Below, piece by piece: positions 1 to 6,461 of a stretch of DNA of 7,552 nt. How positions within the stretch are numbered: position 1 is the first letter of the stretch; the number at the start of each line of letters is the position of its first letter. A model generated the notes under the pieces. It saw nothing but the letters and a program-made list of their open reading frames with translations. It was not told the DNA's origin and made no database searches. Made by a program: the position numbers and the translations under genes. The DNA comes from Oceanospirillaceae bacterium UBA2001 (lineage in GTDB: Bacteria; Pseudomonadota; Gammaproteobacteria; Pseudomonadales; Balneatricaceae): assembly GCA_002335115.1 (NCBI GenBank), contig DDCR01000156.1, positions 1,719 through 9,270 on the forward strand, in the 5' to 3' direction.

Positions 1-54
1 GTGTGTGTTGATGGTGCTGCAATAACTTACACCATGGCTCTCAAAGGGCTGTAA
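1..54 (+). CDS. C-terminal tail of an unidentified upstream gene (5' partial)
   Basis: Frame 1 is open from the first base to a TAA at 52-54 and encodes the tail VCVDGAAITYTMALKGL. The other two forward frames stop within the first 25 bases, so this is the only candidate for an upstream gene on this strand. Seventeen residues are too few to name a family. The 59-base gap to the next start makes co-transcription with the molybdoenzyme and ETF genes plausible. If so, this gene may encode the dehydrogenase served by the ETF, but that is inference. It could also be a chance open frame. Confidence 0.35.
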   Translation: MCVDGAAITYTMALKGL

Positions 55-101
55 AGCGAGGAAGACTTTTTCCATTTACTGTAATAAAAACACAATTAAG
101 C

Positions 102-106
102 AGGAG
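102..106 (+). promoter_or_regulatory. Shine-Dalgarno of the molybdopterin oxidoreductase
   Basis: AGGAG lies seven bases before the ATG at 114. The reading frame stays open for some distance upstream, but it has no ATG, GTG or TTG before a TGA at 9-11. This site therefore fixes the start and shows that no N-terminal export signal has been missed. Confidence 0.8.
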
Positions 107-113
107 CAATATT

Positions 114-1376
114 ATGTCAGACGAGATTGAACTAGAAGGTGAGTGGGTAATGGGATGGCCTGATCGTAAACGGGCCCGAGTAATGCCAAGTAAAGATGCG
201 GAAGGACGCACGATCTTTGCACGCTCTCCAGTACTCGATCTAGAGGGAGTGCTGACACCAACCGATGCCTATTATGTGATCGCTCAACTTAATATGCCTG
301 ATCCAGTGCATCCAGATGACTTCTCATTTTCAATTGGTGGAATGGTGGACAATCCAGTCGAGTACACACTTGAAGAAATTCGAAAGTTTCCTGGACGCAC
401 TGTGCGCGCAGTGACCGAATGTGCCGGTAATGATGGCGAATTTTGGGACTACATCGATGAGGAAAAAAATTCACCGAAGCCCTCATTGCGTGATGCCCAA
501 GCTGAAGAAGGTGGTTGGCGCCAGTCTGGAGATGGCGAAGATGCTTTGGACATTCAGAATATCCTAGCGTCTATTCCAACTACGGGTCTGGTCAGTGGCG
601 GAGAGTGGACTGGAGTGCCCTTTAAGACCGTACTTGAACTTGCAGGCATTCAAGAAGGTGCCGTGTCTGTTGCCCTTCATGGCTGGGATGAAGGCAGACC
701 TGACCCAGTGACACAATACCTTTCCGTTGGACGCACCGACTTCGATGTGGTTGATCCAGGCATCATCAACTACTCAAAGGCGATGCCGATAGAAAAAGCT
801 CTCCATGAAGATACAATCCTAGCATGGGCTCACAATGGTGAGTACTTGACCCATGTGCACGGTGCTCCATTGCGATTAGTTGTGCCGGGTTGGGCTGGAA
901 ATTGGTGGGTAAAATGGATAGATAGGATAGAGGTGCTTGACCACACCCCCGATTTTTATTACCAAACCCACTACTTTGTGAGTGGCAAGTCGCCGGATGA
1001 TCCCGACAAGAAGCCTATGAAAGTGCTTGGCGTCAAGGCCTTAATTACTTCACCTCGAGATGAAGATGGTCCAATTAAGTGTGGCTCACATGCTATAACG
1101 GGTCGAACTTGGAGTGGAGAGGGTGCAGTGGTTCGTGTCGAAATCAGTACAAACGGAGGTGAAAGCTGGAACGATGCAACCATAGAGGAATCCAACGACC
1201 GTTGGCTATGGCGGCGCTTCCATTACGTTTGGGATGTCACTGAACCAGGTGAATATAAAATAATGGCACGTGGAATAGACGAAAAAGATCGAGTGCAGCC
1301 AACTTGGGACTGGAACTTCCAGCGTAAGCATTTTGATGGGATTGTGCCAGAAATAATCATTGTTGAGAAAGGGTGA
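114..1376 (+). CDS. Sulfite oxidase-family (SoxC-like) molybdopterin oxidoreductase, cytoplasmic
   Basis: This 420-residue protein has the two-domain architecture of sulfite-oxidase-family molybdenum enzymes. The Mo-cofactor domain spans about residues 35-285. It carries the cysteine that should ligate molybdenum (Cys103 in TECAGNDGEF), the EWTGVPFKTVLELAGI segment (164-179) and the cofactor-binding stretch around HGAPLRLVVPGWAGNWW (249-265). The C-terminal part (about 300-410) is the immunoglobulin-like dimerisation domain, with the typical VEISTNGGESW (342-352). There is no Tat twin-arginine or other signal peptide, no transmembrane segment and no haem domain, so the enzyme is probably cytoplasmic and needs an external electron partner. 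Cys103 and Trp165 are 62 residues apart, against about 29 in animal sulfite oxidase, which implies an insertion near 115-150. It starts a tight operon with etfB and etfA. Sulfite is the family's best-known substrate but not the only one, so the substrate is unproven. Confidence 0.88.
   Translation: MSDEIELEGEWVMGWPDRKRARVMPSKDAEGRTIFARSPVLDLEGVLTPTDAYYVIAQLNMPDPVHPDDFSFSIGGMVDNPVEYTLEEIRKFPGRTVRAVTECAGNDGEFWDYIDEEKNSPKPSLRDAQAEEGGWRQSGDGEDALDIQNILASIPTTGLVSGGEWTGVPFKTVLELAGIQEGAVSVALHGWDEGRPDPVTQYLSVGRTDFDVVDPGIINYSKAMPIEKALHEDTILAWAHNGEYLTHVHGAPLRLVVPGWAGNWWVKWIDRIEVLDHTPDFYYQTHYFVSGKSPDDPDKKPMKVLGVKALITSPRDEDGPIKCGSHAITGRTWSGEGAVVRVEISTNGGESWNDATIEESNDRWLWRRFHYVWDVTEPGEYKIMARGIDEKDRVQPTWDWNFQRKHFDGIVPEIIIVEKG
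1368..1376 (+). promoter_or_regulatory. Shine-Dalgarno of etfB, overlapping the upstream stop codon
   Basis: AAAGGGTGA resembles the full anti-16S-complementary sequence and ends in the TGA stop of the molybdoenzyme gene. It sits seven bases before the ATG at 1384. It decides against the TTG at 1360, which would overlap the upstream gene and add eight residues absent from ETF beta proteins. Overlap of stop and ribosome site suggests translational coupling. Confidence 0.75.
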
Positions 1377-1383
1377 TTTTTCT

Positions 1384-2196
1384 ATGAAGATCGTAGTGTG
1401 TGTTAAACAGATTCAGAATCCTGAGATCCCACCGGTTCAGTTTCGTATCGACGAAGAAGCAAAAGTGTTGATTCCTGTATCTGGTTTGTCACCGGTTCTG
1501 AGTCCCTATGATGAACAAGCAATTGAAGCTGCTCTGAGAATCCGTGACGAGGCGGGAAAAGACTCAGACATAGAAATAACGATTGTGACCATTGCTGCAA
1601 AGGGTGCTCGCGCTGTAATTAAAGCAGCCCTCGCTTTAGGTGCTGACAATGCCGTTTTGCTCAGTGAGCCAACCTTTGATGGCAGTGGTGGGTATGTCAC
1701 CGCTCACAACCTTGCTGAGACAATCCGCGCTCTTGGTGAAGTTGATTTGATTCTAACGGGCCGTCAGGCTGCAGACTGGGATGCCGGTGTTGTAGGCTTG
1801 GGTATTGCCGAAATTCTGGATATTCCAGCCATCACTTTTGCCTGTGATGTGCAGGTGGCCGACAGTGTCGTGACAGTTAAACGCATACTTGAAGATGGCA
1901 TTGAGACAGTTGAAGCGAATTTGCCAGCCTTAGTCACAATCTCCAACGAGTTGGGTAAAGTCCGCTACGCATCAATGCGCGAGACGATGCGTGCGGCGAA
2001 GAAACCGATTAAGGAATGGATGCCAGAAGATATTGGTCTTGATGAGGCACAGGTGGGCTCAAGCGCTATGCGTTACGAGCTAGAGCGTCTCTATATCCCG
2101 GTAAACGATACAGAGTGTGAGTTTATTGGTGGAGATACACCGGCTGAGATAGCCGCCACCTTGGCTCAGCACTTGCGCGCAGCACAGTTAATATAG
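1384..2196 (+). CDS. etfB: Electron transfer flavoprotein, beta subunit
   Basis: ETF beta (FixA family) forms a heterodimer with ETF alpha. The dimer takes electrons from flavin dehydrogenases and usually hands them to ETF:ubiquinone oxidoreductase. The 270-residue length fits the family. The protein begins with the characteristic MKIVVCVKQ. It has the nucleotide-binding segment LTGRQAADWDAG (124-135) and a full match to the classical ETF beta signature at 165-185 (VKRILEDG followed by E174, P181 and LVT). It ends with the usual conserved RYASMRETMRAAKKPI segment (194-209). The Ala-Ala-Asp-Trp-Asp version of the nucleotide loop differs from the more usual forms in mitochondrial-type ETF. The gene lies seven bases after the molybdoenzyme stop and nine bases before etfA, so the three are almost certainly one transcript. 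Confidence 0.95.
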   Translation: MKIVVCVKQIQNPEIPPVQFRIDEEAKVLIPVSGLSPVLSPYDEQAIEAALRIRDEAGKDSDIEITIVTIAAKGARAVIKAALALGADNAVLLSEPTFDGSGGYVTAHNLAETIRALGEVDLILTGRQAADWDAGVVGLGIAEILDIPAITFACDVQVADSVVTVKRILEDGIETVEANLPALVTISNELGKVRYASMRETMRAAKKPIKEWMPEDIGLDEAQVGSSAMRYELERLYIPVNDTECEFIGGDTPAEIAATLAQHLRAAQLI

Positions 2197-2205
2197 GAAC
2201 AAAAG

Positions 2206-3198
2206 ATGACTGAGTCTAATAATGGGGTTCTCGTAGTTGTAGAGATGCTGGATAGTCAACCAATTGATCTCGGTTTAGAGATGTTAGGGTTGGCAAGGCG
2301 ACTCGCTGATAGTTCAGGTGGGACCGTCACAGCGGTTGCTTTTGGTACTGGCTTGGAAACCACTGGTGAGCTGCTGAGTGCCTACGGAGCGGATCAAGTT
2401 CTAATTAACGATCACGAAATATTTGCCAACTTTCATGCTGAAGCTTGGCTGCCGGATCTTTCCAAAATAGTGGTTGAGGTGGCACCAGCTCTTGTCCTTA
2501 TTGGACATTCGTTATCTGGCACCGATTTAGCCCCCCGCCTTGCTTACCGCCTAGATGTTGATGTAGCTACCGGCTGTGAGTCGATTGATATCGTCAACGG
2601 ACGACCACACATGACTCGAAGCTGCTTTGGTGGCCTTGCACGCGAAGTGGTGACTTTTAACAAGACACCTGCAGTAGCCACTATCCGTTCCAAAACCCAA
2701 GAGCCTCTGACTCAGATGATGGAACGCGTCGGGGAGGTGCAACAGGTAAATTCAATTCTTGATGTGAATTCCATCCGTACCCGTGTTATCAAGCGTGAGA
2801 GGGAGAAAGCTGATGGGGTCAAGTTAGAGAGTGCAAAAATCGTGATCGGTGGTGGGTTAGGGTTAGGTGGCCCCGAGGGATTTGATACACTCAATGAAAT
2901 CGCAGCATTGGTCGACGGAGCTGTTGGTGCCAGTCGTGCCGCCTGTGATCTAGACTGGTGCCCGCGCTCATACCAAATTGGGTTGACTGGACGCACAGTG
3001 GCACCTGAACTCTACCTTGCAGTTGGAATCTCTGGTGCGAGTCACCATATGGCCGGCTGTGGCAACTCTAAGACCATTGTTTCGATCAATTCTGATCCAG
3101 ACGCAGCAATTTTTAAATCATCTAGTTTTGGCATAGTCGGAAACTCTCAAGAAATTATGCCTGCGCTGGTCGAAGAGATCAGGAAGCTCAAGGCTTGA
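2206..3198 (+). CDS. etfA: Electron transfer flavoprotein, alpha subunit
   Basis: This 330-residue ETF alpha (FixB family) carries the catalytic FAD in its C-terminal domain. Domain I covers about residues 1-190. The FAD domain, from about 208, begins with KIVIGGGLGLGG (211-222) and includes GASRAACD with Arg244, TGRTVAPELYLAVGISG (261-277), His281, and the INSDPDAAIF and FGIVG loops (294-312). Arg244 and His281 match flavin-contacting residues of characterised ETFs. The signature region is divergent: GASHHMAG replaces the usual G-x-[IV]-Q-H, and Leu260 stands where a Gln usually precedes TGK/TGR. No frameshift or truncation is seen. AGGAA (2195-2199) overlaps the etfB stop and gives a six-base spacing. 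No clear terminator follows. Confidence 0.95.
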   Translation: MTESNNGVLVVVEMLDSQPIDLGLEMLGLARRLADSSGGTVTAVAFGTGLETTGELLSAYGADQVLINDHEIFANFHAEAWLPDLSKIVVEVAPALVLIGHSLSGTDLAPRLAYRLDVDVATGCESIDIVNGRPHMTRSCFGGLAREVVTFNKTPAVATIRSKTQEPLTQMMERVGEVQQVNSILDVNSIRTRVIKREREKADGVKLESAKIVIGGGLGLGGPEGFDTLNEIAALVDGAVGASRAACDLDWCPRSYQIGLTGRTVAPELYLAVGISGASHHMAGCGNSKTIVSINSDPDAAIFKSSSFGIVGNSQEIMPALVEEIRKLKA

Positions 3199-3224
3199 CA
3201 GAACAGCTTTGAGAGTCGGCGAGA

Positions 3225-3285
3225 TAGGATGTTTTTATCAGCATAGTCTTGTTAAGTTTTTGATGGCGATTTACATCCTAACAAG
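3225..3285 (+). repeat. Overlapping, mutually exclusive inverted repeats downstream of etfA
   Basis: TAGGATGT (3225-3232) is the exact reverse complement of ACATCCTA (3273-3280). CTTGTTA (3248-3254) is the exact reverse complement of TAACAAG (3279-3285). The two right arms share the bases TA at 3279-3280, so only one pairing can form fully at a time. A T-run follows at 3296-3301. The loops are long (40 and 24 bases), so a role in transcript ending or 3'-end stability is only a possibility. Confidence 0.35.
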
Positions 3286-3318
3286 CCAATGTGGATTTTT
3301 TAGAGTATCCACTATTGG

Positions 3319-3332
3319 CGTTTCTAGAAACG
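3319..3332. repeat. Perfect 14-bp palindrome, candidate operator
   Basis: CGTTTCTAGAAACG is fully self-complementary, with no spacer. A palindrome with no loop is better explained as a binding site for a dimeric regulator than as a terminator. It lies 121 bases after etfA and about 310 bases before the permease start, which is far for an operator of the permease. No regulator gene for it is visible nearby. Confidence 0.4.
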
Positions 3333-3628
3333 GCATGATTAACAATTTGCGTCGTCAATGTGCCTCTTTTTGTCTGCAGAGTTAAACCCTCCGGTATGTA
3401 TTATGTGTGCAATTTTTTAATTAAATAATGGGGTTTGATGAAATCATTATTGTGGTTTAGATCGCTAAAAAATCTTATTCATTGCGTGGTGCACAATAGC
3501 CAATCTACTGTATGATCGCAGGGTCAAAAACCCGCCAAATTCACCTAGTTCCTTATTAAAAGATAAATCAGGTTAAAGATACTGTTGGTTTTAGTAAACA
3601 GCTAACCGATAAATCATATCAACTTGCT

Positions 3629-3632
3629 GGAG
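3629..3632 (+). promoter_or_regulatory. Shine-Dalgarno that sets the TTG start of the MFS permease
   Basis: GGAG, within CTGGAGA, is nine bases before the TTG at 3642. A TTG at 3624 is also in frame but would place this ribosome site inside the gene and has no comparable site of its own. No ATG or GTG is available in frame before the first membrane segment. Confidence 0.55.
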
Positions 3633-3641
3633 ATATCTAAG

Positions 3642-4853
3642 TTGTCAAACATATTAGCAAACCGTTGGTTTGTGCTGGTAGTAACGGGTGTGGCACTTGT
3701 TCTTTCGTTGACTACATGGTTTTCAGCAACAGCTGTAATACCAGAGTTAACTAAGCTAATGTCGCTAAGCCTGTCCCAAGCAACCTGGTTTACCAATAGT
3801 GTACAGGCTGGTTTTGTCCTTAGTGCCCTTATTGTGAGCCTATTGTCCCTGTTAGACATTTATAAAAGTTCAACCATTATGGCGATATCTGCAGGTGTTG
3901 CCGGTATTGCAAATGCACTTTTAATTTTGGAACCTGGAATTGCCATATCGCTTCTTTCTAGATTTGTAACAGGGATGGCTTTAGCAGGTATATACCCCAC
4001 GGTAATTAAATTCATCGCGACCTGGTTTAAAAAAGGACGTGGTTTTGCAATGGGAATAATGTTAAGTGCCCTGACGCTCGGATCTGCTATGCCTCACCTT
4101 ATACGTGCTGTTGGAGTCCAATTTGACTGGAAGTTGGTAATTATCATGAGCTCACTGGCATGTCTTATAGCCGCGGTTCTTTTTGCCTTTGTTTTGCACG
4201 ACGGACCCCACCAATTTTCCAAGACTAAGACAGATGTAAATCAACTGGGACGTATTATTAGAGACCGTCCAGTGATGCTAGCCAATATGGGCTATTTTGG
4301 TCATATGTGGGAGCTGTATGCGATGTGGGGTTGGTTTTTTGCATACGCCATCGCAGCAAAGAGTACAGGACTTGGTCTGGAAAATGCCGCACTACTGACA
4401 TTTTTAGTCATTGCAGCAGGCGCACCAGGGTGCGTTATGGGGGGTTGGTTAGCCGATCGGATAGGCCGTTGTCACGCAACGATTTTCCTCATGGTTATTT
4501 CAGGCACAAGCGCGCTCCTCATTGGGCTCTGTTTTAATGGTCCCCCTTGGTTATTTATCATAATTGCATTGATCTGGGGGTTAACGGCAGTTGCGGATAG
4601 CGCCCAATTTTCAGCCGCGGTCACTGAACTATCCGACCAATCGATGGTTGGGTCTGCGTTGGCATTTCAAATGGGTGTTGGGTTTGCAATAACGATATTT
4701 GTGATCTGGTTGTTACCCGTCGCAGCAGAGTACCTTGGTAGTTGGCGCTGGGTTTTTCTAATACTTGTACCTGGCCCCTTCCTTGGTGCCTTATCAATGC
4801 TGTTGCTGCGCCGCGAAGATCGATCGCTGTTACTTGCTGATGGCCGGCGCTAA
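3642..4853 (+). CDS. Major facilitator superfamily (MFS) permease, substrate unknown
   Basis: This 403-residue, strongly hydrophobic inner-membrane protein has the length and layout of a 12-helix MFS transporter. Two halves of about six helices are separated by a polar loop near residues 187-210 (HDGPHQFSKTKTDVNQLGR). The classical MFS loop motif is clear in the second half, as GGWLADRIGR (267-276). The equivalent loop of the first half, around LLDIYKSS (70-77), is degenerate. RFVTGMALAGIYPTVIKF (107-124) and KKGRGFAMG (130-138) fit helix 4 and the following loop. MGYFGHMWELYAMWGWFFAY (216-235) is a distinctive helix-7 stretch. Translation probably begins at TTG 3642, using GGAG at 3629-3632. 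It stands alone on its strand, with 443 bases before it and no same-strand partner after it, so context gives no substrate. Efflux and organic-acid uptake are both possible. Confidence 0.88.
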   Translation: MSNILANRWFVLVVTGVALVLSLTTWFSATAVIPELTKLMSLSLSQATWFTNSVQAGFVLSALIVSLLSLLDIYKSSTIMAISAGVAGIANALLILEPGIAISLLSRFVTGMALAGIYPTVIKFIATWFKKGRGFAMGIMLSALTLGSAMPHLIRAVGVQFDWKLVIIMSSLACLIAAVLFAFVLHDGPHQFSKTKTDVNQLGRIIRDRPVMLANMGYFGHMWELYAMWGWFFAYAIAAKSTGLGLENAALLTFLVIAAGAPGCVMGGWLADRIGRCHATIFLMVISGTSALLIGLCFNGPPWLFIIIALIWGLTAVADSAQFSAAVTELSDQSMVGSALAFQMGVGFAITIFVIWLLPVAAEYLGSWRWVFLILVPGPFLGALSMLLLRREDRSLLLADGRR

Positions 4854-5186
4854 AAACGTTTAAATTTATTTAACAAGTACCTTCAAAAGAAAACATAGAA
4901 CCACTATGACACGTTTTATATTATTGGTTCTTAGGTAAAACAGGGTCTACTGATACACACTCGTTGCTCAATTCGGCGAACGACGATAAATTTTGCGACA
5001 TTCTATTGGCGAATACCGCACATTTAGATGCCGTTGTTACAGCAGTAAAATCAGCGTTTGAATCATTTCCGATGATTGGCTGGTAGGGCTCCACCAAAAC
5101 CTGAGTTTATCATGTGAGTGCCATTAACGATGTAAAGATCTCTTTATAGCGCTGCTGATGGAACTAAGGGGGATTCACTGATGCAT
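4854..5186. other. Intergenic region between the convergent permease and ROK genes
   Basis: The permease and the ROK gene converge on this 333-base stretch. Its central part is the coding-like remnant described separately. From 5087 to 5186 I see nothing. No strong bidirectional terminator is evident. The only notable pairing is AGAACCA (4897-4903) with TGGTTCT (4925-4931), a 7-bp inverted repeat with a 21-base loop and no T-run on either side. Confidence 0.5.
4910..5086 (+). pseudogene. Coding-like open stretch without a start, possible C-terminal gene remnant
   Basis: After a TGA at 4907-4909, this frame stays open for 58 codons to a TAG at 5084-5086. It reads like the soluble C-terminus of an enzyme, ending in DAVVTAVKSAFESFPMIGW. 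Codons in the second half show the purine-first bias of real genes (GAT, GAC, GCG, GCA, GCC, GTT, GTA, GAA). There is no ATG before the penultimate residues and no ribosome site before the in-frame TTGs at 4964 and 5006. Reading through the TGA extends the open stretch back to a TAA at 4871-4873. I do not recognise the family with confidence. The end is vaguely like the last helix of class III aminotransferases, but that is weak. It may be a chance open frame. Confidence 0.3.
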
Positions 5187-6356
5187 TTAATGATCACTAT
5201 TCATGGTGGGGGGGCGTCCCAGCATACTAAGCATCGGCAGACACGCCGCTCCAATAGATTGTGCCATAGACCCAAGTTCACCCAGTTTTACATCACAAGT
5301 GATGATGCCTTCAGTATGAAAGCTTTGTACATGGCTCAAGGTACTATCAACGATTTTATGCAGCACCACTTTAGGCAGTGCTCCGTCTAAAACGATGGAC
5401 TCAATGTCTATTAAAGACCAAACCCCAATTAAGAATTGTGCTAAAGCGCTTGAGCAATCCTCGATCCATTCATCTACGCATTGAATCGTCGCTGCGCAAG
5501 TAATCGTATCTAAAGAGGCAATATCTAAGTTTAGCCCCTGACGGTTGGCATGCTCTGTGAGTGAATATAATGATGCTCGTCTGAGCAATGGTTCAAATGG
5601 CCGGCCGGAACTTTGAGCCGTTGATAAATGGGATTGGGCCACGGGAAAAGGCGCTAGAGCTGCGGAATTTCCATGAGTACCAGTTCGAAGAGTACCGTCA
5701 ATCACCAAGCCTCCACCGATTAAAGTTCCTATATTCACATATAAAAAATCTTTATGAATTGCTCCAGTACCAAAAGTTAATTCCCCAAGGGCAGCAGATG
5801 AACCATCGTTTTCCACGATTAAACTATCTACATCGGGCACTTTGAATAAACTAGTGACTAAATCTGAACTCCAGGACTGGTCAATGACGTTATTGGGTGG
5901 CAAAAGTGACTGCCAACCTTCCCAGAAGTAGGGTGTTGAAATACCTACACCAACAATATGTCTGCCACTTAGCTCCTCTGCAGCAAGGAAATGATCTAAT
6001 TCTTGTTGGCTCAATGATTTCAGCTTTTCCTGTTGGAGGAATCCAACGGCAACAGACACACTTTTCAGAATATTTCCGGTGAGTTCAACCGCCACAAACT
6101 CAAATCGGCTGCGCCCTACATGAATCCCAACAAAAATATTTTTGTCGGAAATGCTATAAATTGTGGCGGGCTGTCCGCGGGGGCCTTTTCGCTTTTCTTC
6201 ATCTTCTTTTAAGTAACCTGACTCGCAGAGTTTACGCACGATCTGGGTGACCGCTGGATGGGTTAAATTTACTTTTAGAGAGACATCCGCTTTTGATGCT
6301 CTTTTGTTAAGCCTAAATTCATTAAAGACCCTTTTTTGGTTCTCGTCTAGGCGCAT
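5187..6356 (-). CDS. ROK-family transcriptional regulator, probable sugar/polyol-responsive repressor
   Basis: This 389-residue protein has the usual NagC/XylR-type layout. An N-terminal winged helix-turn-helix (about residues 6-70) includes a likely recognition helix HPAVTQIVRKLCESGYL (33-49) and the wing GPRGQPATIYSI (58-69). A ROK sugar-binding fold follows (about 74-375). The conserved sugar-binding VENDGSSAALGE (181-192, Asp184) is intact. The ATP-binding DxGGT near the start of the ROK fold is replaced by HVGRSR (79-84). The HGNAGE-type motif is altered to HGNSAALAPF (228-237). The zinc-binding CxCGxxGCxE cluster is absent, so kinase activity is unlikely and this should be a pure regulator. 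AAGGAA (6370-6365) lies eight bases before the ATG. It is divergent from a polyol-type ABC transporter gene, its likely target. The inducer is probably a sugar or sugar alcohol, inferred from context. Confidence 0.9.
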   Translation of the reverse strand: MRLDENQKRVFNEFRLNKRASKADVSLKVNLTHPAVTQIVRKLCESGYLKEDEEKRKGPRGQPATIYSISDKNIFVGIHVGRSRFEFVAVELTGNILKSVSVAVGFLQQEKLKSLSQQELDHFLAAEELSGRHIVGVGISTPYFWEGWQSLLPPNNVIDQSWSSDLVTSLFKVPDVDSLIVENDGSSAALGELTFGTGAIHKDFLYVNIGTLIGGGLVIDGTLRTGTHGNSAALAPFPVAQSHLSTAQSSGRPFEPLLRRASLYSLTEHANRQGLNLDIASLDTITCAATIQCVDEWIEDCSSALAQFLIGVWSLIDIESIVLDGALPKVVLHKIVDSTLSHVQSFHTEGIITCDVKLGELGSMAQSIGAACLPMLSMLGRPPTMNSDH

Positions 6357-6398
6357 CAGTGAAGTTCCTTTTAGCGATGTGAATGGCTCGAAACCAAG

Positions 6399-6409
6399 TG
6401 CCTAAGGCA
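6399..6409. repeat. Odd-centred palindrome in the ROK leader, candidate operator
   Basis: TGCCT and AGGCA flank a single central A, giving an 11-bp inverted repeat. It lies 43 bases upstream of the ROK start codon, where autoregulatory binding would be plausible. The repeat is short and could be chance. Confidence 0.3.
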
Positions 6410-6461
6410 TTCGATCGTAATTTTAGTTTTATTGGTCGGCCATTTTAAACGTTCTTGAAGT

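Larger units (their letters stand above)
3199..3641. other. Intergenic region between etfA and the MFS permease
   Basis: This 443-base, AT-rich stretch contains no convincing gene. It has two competing inverted repeats just after etfA (3225-3285), a perfect 14-bp palindrome (3319-3332), an AT-rich palindrome TTTAATTAAA (3416-3425), a possible -10 box TATGAT (3511-3516) without a good -35, and a 9-bp direct repeat GATAAATCA (3562-3570 and 3608-3616). A textbook GC-rich hairpin plus T-run terminator is missing. The promoter of the downstream permease presumably lies here, but I could not place it with confidence. Confidence 0.6.

Noticed and set aside
1360..1383. Longer etfB starting at TTG 1360
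   Set aside because: It would overlap the molybdoenzyme gene and add eight residues foreign to the family. ATG 1384 has a better ribosome site and begins with the conserved MKIVVCVKQ.
3438..3515. 25-codon open frame (ATG 3438 to TGA 3513-3515) upstream of the permease
   Set aside because: There is no convincing ribosome site, the composition resembles random AT-rich DNA, and nothing independent supports it.
3519..3535. GGGT-CAAAA-ACCC hairpin as a terminator
   Set aside because: The stem is only four pairs plus a bulged extension, and no T-run follows on the + strand.
4897..4931. AGAACCA/TGGTTCT inverted repeat as a terminator for the permease
   Set aside because: The stem is 7 bp with a 21-base AT-rich loop and no T-tract, so it is too weak to call.
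5181..5390. Open frame on the + strand across the end of the ROK gene
   Set aside because: It lies antisense to a clear ROK coding sequence, and its protein is low-complexity and unlike any family.
5588..5845. Open frame on the + strand inside the ROK gene
   Set aside because: It is antisense to the ROK sugar-binding domain. The conserved residues lie in the minus-strand frame.
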